Shown: positions 63,433 through 64,000 of the stretch, piece by piece | How the letters are laid out: each line of letters opens with the position of its first letter | Numbering within the stretch: position 1 is the stretch's first letter | NCBI GenBank assembly: GCA_963383645.1 | Contig: OY726560.1 | Span: forward strand, 70,561,399 to 70,625,398 | Direction of reading: 5' to 3' | From: Muscardinus avellanarius | Lineage: Eukaryota > Chordata > Mammalia > Rodentia > Gliridae | Length of the DNA: 64,000 bases | Made by a program: the position numbers and the translations under genes | The notes under the pieces: generated by a model | The model's input: the letters and a program-made list of their open reading frames with translations, nothing else | The model's database searches: none | What the model was told of the DNA's origin: nothing

Positions 63433-63620
63433 GTAAGCCAGGAGCTTGTAATCCCAGCATTTGGGAGGCTGAGATAGGAGGATCACAGACAGCCTCAGCT
63501 ATTTAGTAAGGCCCTCTGCAACTCAGAGCCTGTTTCAAAATAAAGAATTAAAAAAAAAAAATAGGGCTGGGGGTGTAGCTCGAAGGTAGAATGCCCCTGG
63601 GTTCCATTCTCAGTACCACA
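63433..63620 (+). repeat. B1-dID SINE, head shortened
   Basis: AAGCCAGGAGCTTGTAATCCC skips the GTGGTGGCGCACG block. Ends CATTCTCAGTACCAC. ATTGCAGTA on both sides. Confidence 0.88.
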
Positions 63621-64000
63621 AAAAGAAAGAAAAAGAAACATTGCAGTAGAGTAAGCCTGTTTAAATAAGGATAGTCAAGTATGTAAAGTAGTAAGAAATG
63701 TGATATTTTTCTTTTGAGTATACAGGTGGTCAGTTCTCAAAAGTTCATTATTTTGGTATGTGTTTAATATTCTTACCAAAAATAATTAAGTGCTAATCAC
63801 AGGGATTTTTTTCCCAAGAAAACGTATCATCATGTTTTTTTTTTCAAATAAACGTATCATATTTTAGAAAATATCAAGTACATTGAGTTATGATAACATT
63901 AACAATAATTAAGTGAAGGTTATTACTATAAAAATAATTTATCCAAATGATGTTTAATAATTTCATCCTGGGCTAATGAGACCCTGTCTTAAAATGTAAA
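63621..64000. other. Intronic sequence to the window edge
   Basis: AT-rich. The last 40 bases (GGGCTAATGAGACCCTGTCTT) look like a SINE fragment cut by the edge. Confidence 0.4.

Larger units (their letters stand above)
51977..64000 (+). other. VCPIP1: VCPIP1 intron 1, partial
   Basis: Donor GTAAGA at 51977-51982 follows the codons LLATLMG. In known orthologues the next exon continues with a Glu-Asp-Val-Trp stretch. I find no such coding sequence before the right edge, so the intron runs out of the window. Its content is SINEs, microsatellites, L2 and MIR, listed separately. Confidence 0.85.

Overview
The window is mammalian nuclear DNA, almost certainly from a rodent of the squirrel-related clade (Sciuromorpha: squirrels, mountain beaver, dormice). 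The reason is the dominant repeat. Well over a hundred copies of a composite SINE fill the window. Each has a 7SL-derived B1-like head joined to an internally deleted tRNA-Ala/ID-like tail, the B1-dID architecture known from that clade. Ordinary ID elements are present too. I cannot name the species.

One conserved protein-coding gene is present: the large first exon of VCPIP1 (valosin-containing protein-interacting protein 1, an OTU deubiquitinase acting with p97/p47 in Golgi and ER membrane reassembly). It lies on the + strand at 49261-51976, behind a TATA-less CpG-rich promoter (about 48600-49260). The rest of the window from 51977 is its first intron, still open at the right edge. The 48 kb upstream is intergenic, or intron of something not recognisable here.

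Other content: (i) 21055-23780, a very young 2.7 kb LTR retroelement with 504-bp LTRs differing at one base, a short internal region lacking gag/pro/pol, a broken remnant of an envelope transmembrane subunit, and a well-formed CTE-like RNA-export element just upstream of the 3' LTR; (ii) 25208-26472, a minus-strand solo LTR inserted in a SINE and later hit by two SINEs; (iii) about 7976-8774, a processed TMA7 pseudogene whose 3' UTR was split by two SINEs; (iv) old MaLR, L1, L2, MIR and MER5A fossils; (v) many CA/TG, AAAT and other microsatellites, many starting exactly at SINE tails. SINEs are often nested two or three deep, which gives a readable order of insertions.

The most unusual object is the young CTE-bearing non-autonomous retroelement. 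All other open frames over 60 codons that I inspected are translations of SINEs, microsatellites or LTRs and are not annotated as genes. SINE boundaries are read by eye and may be off by several bases.
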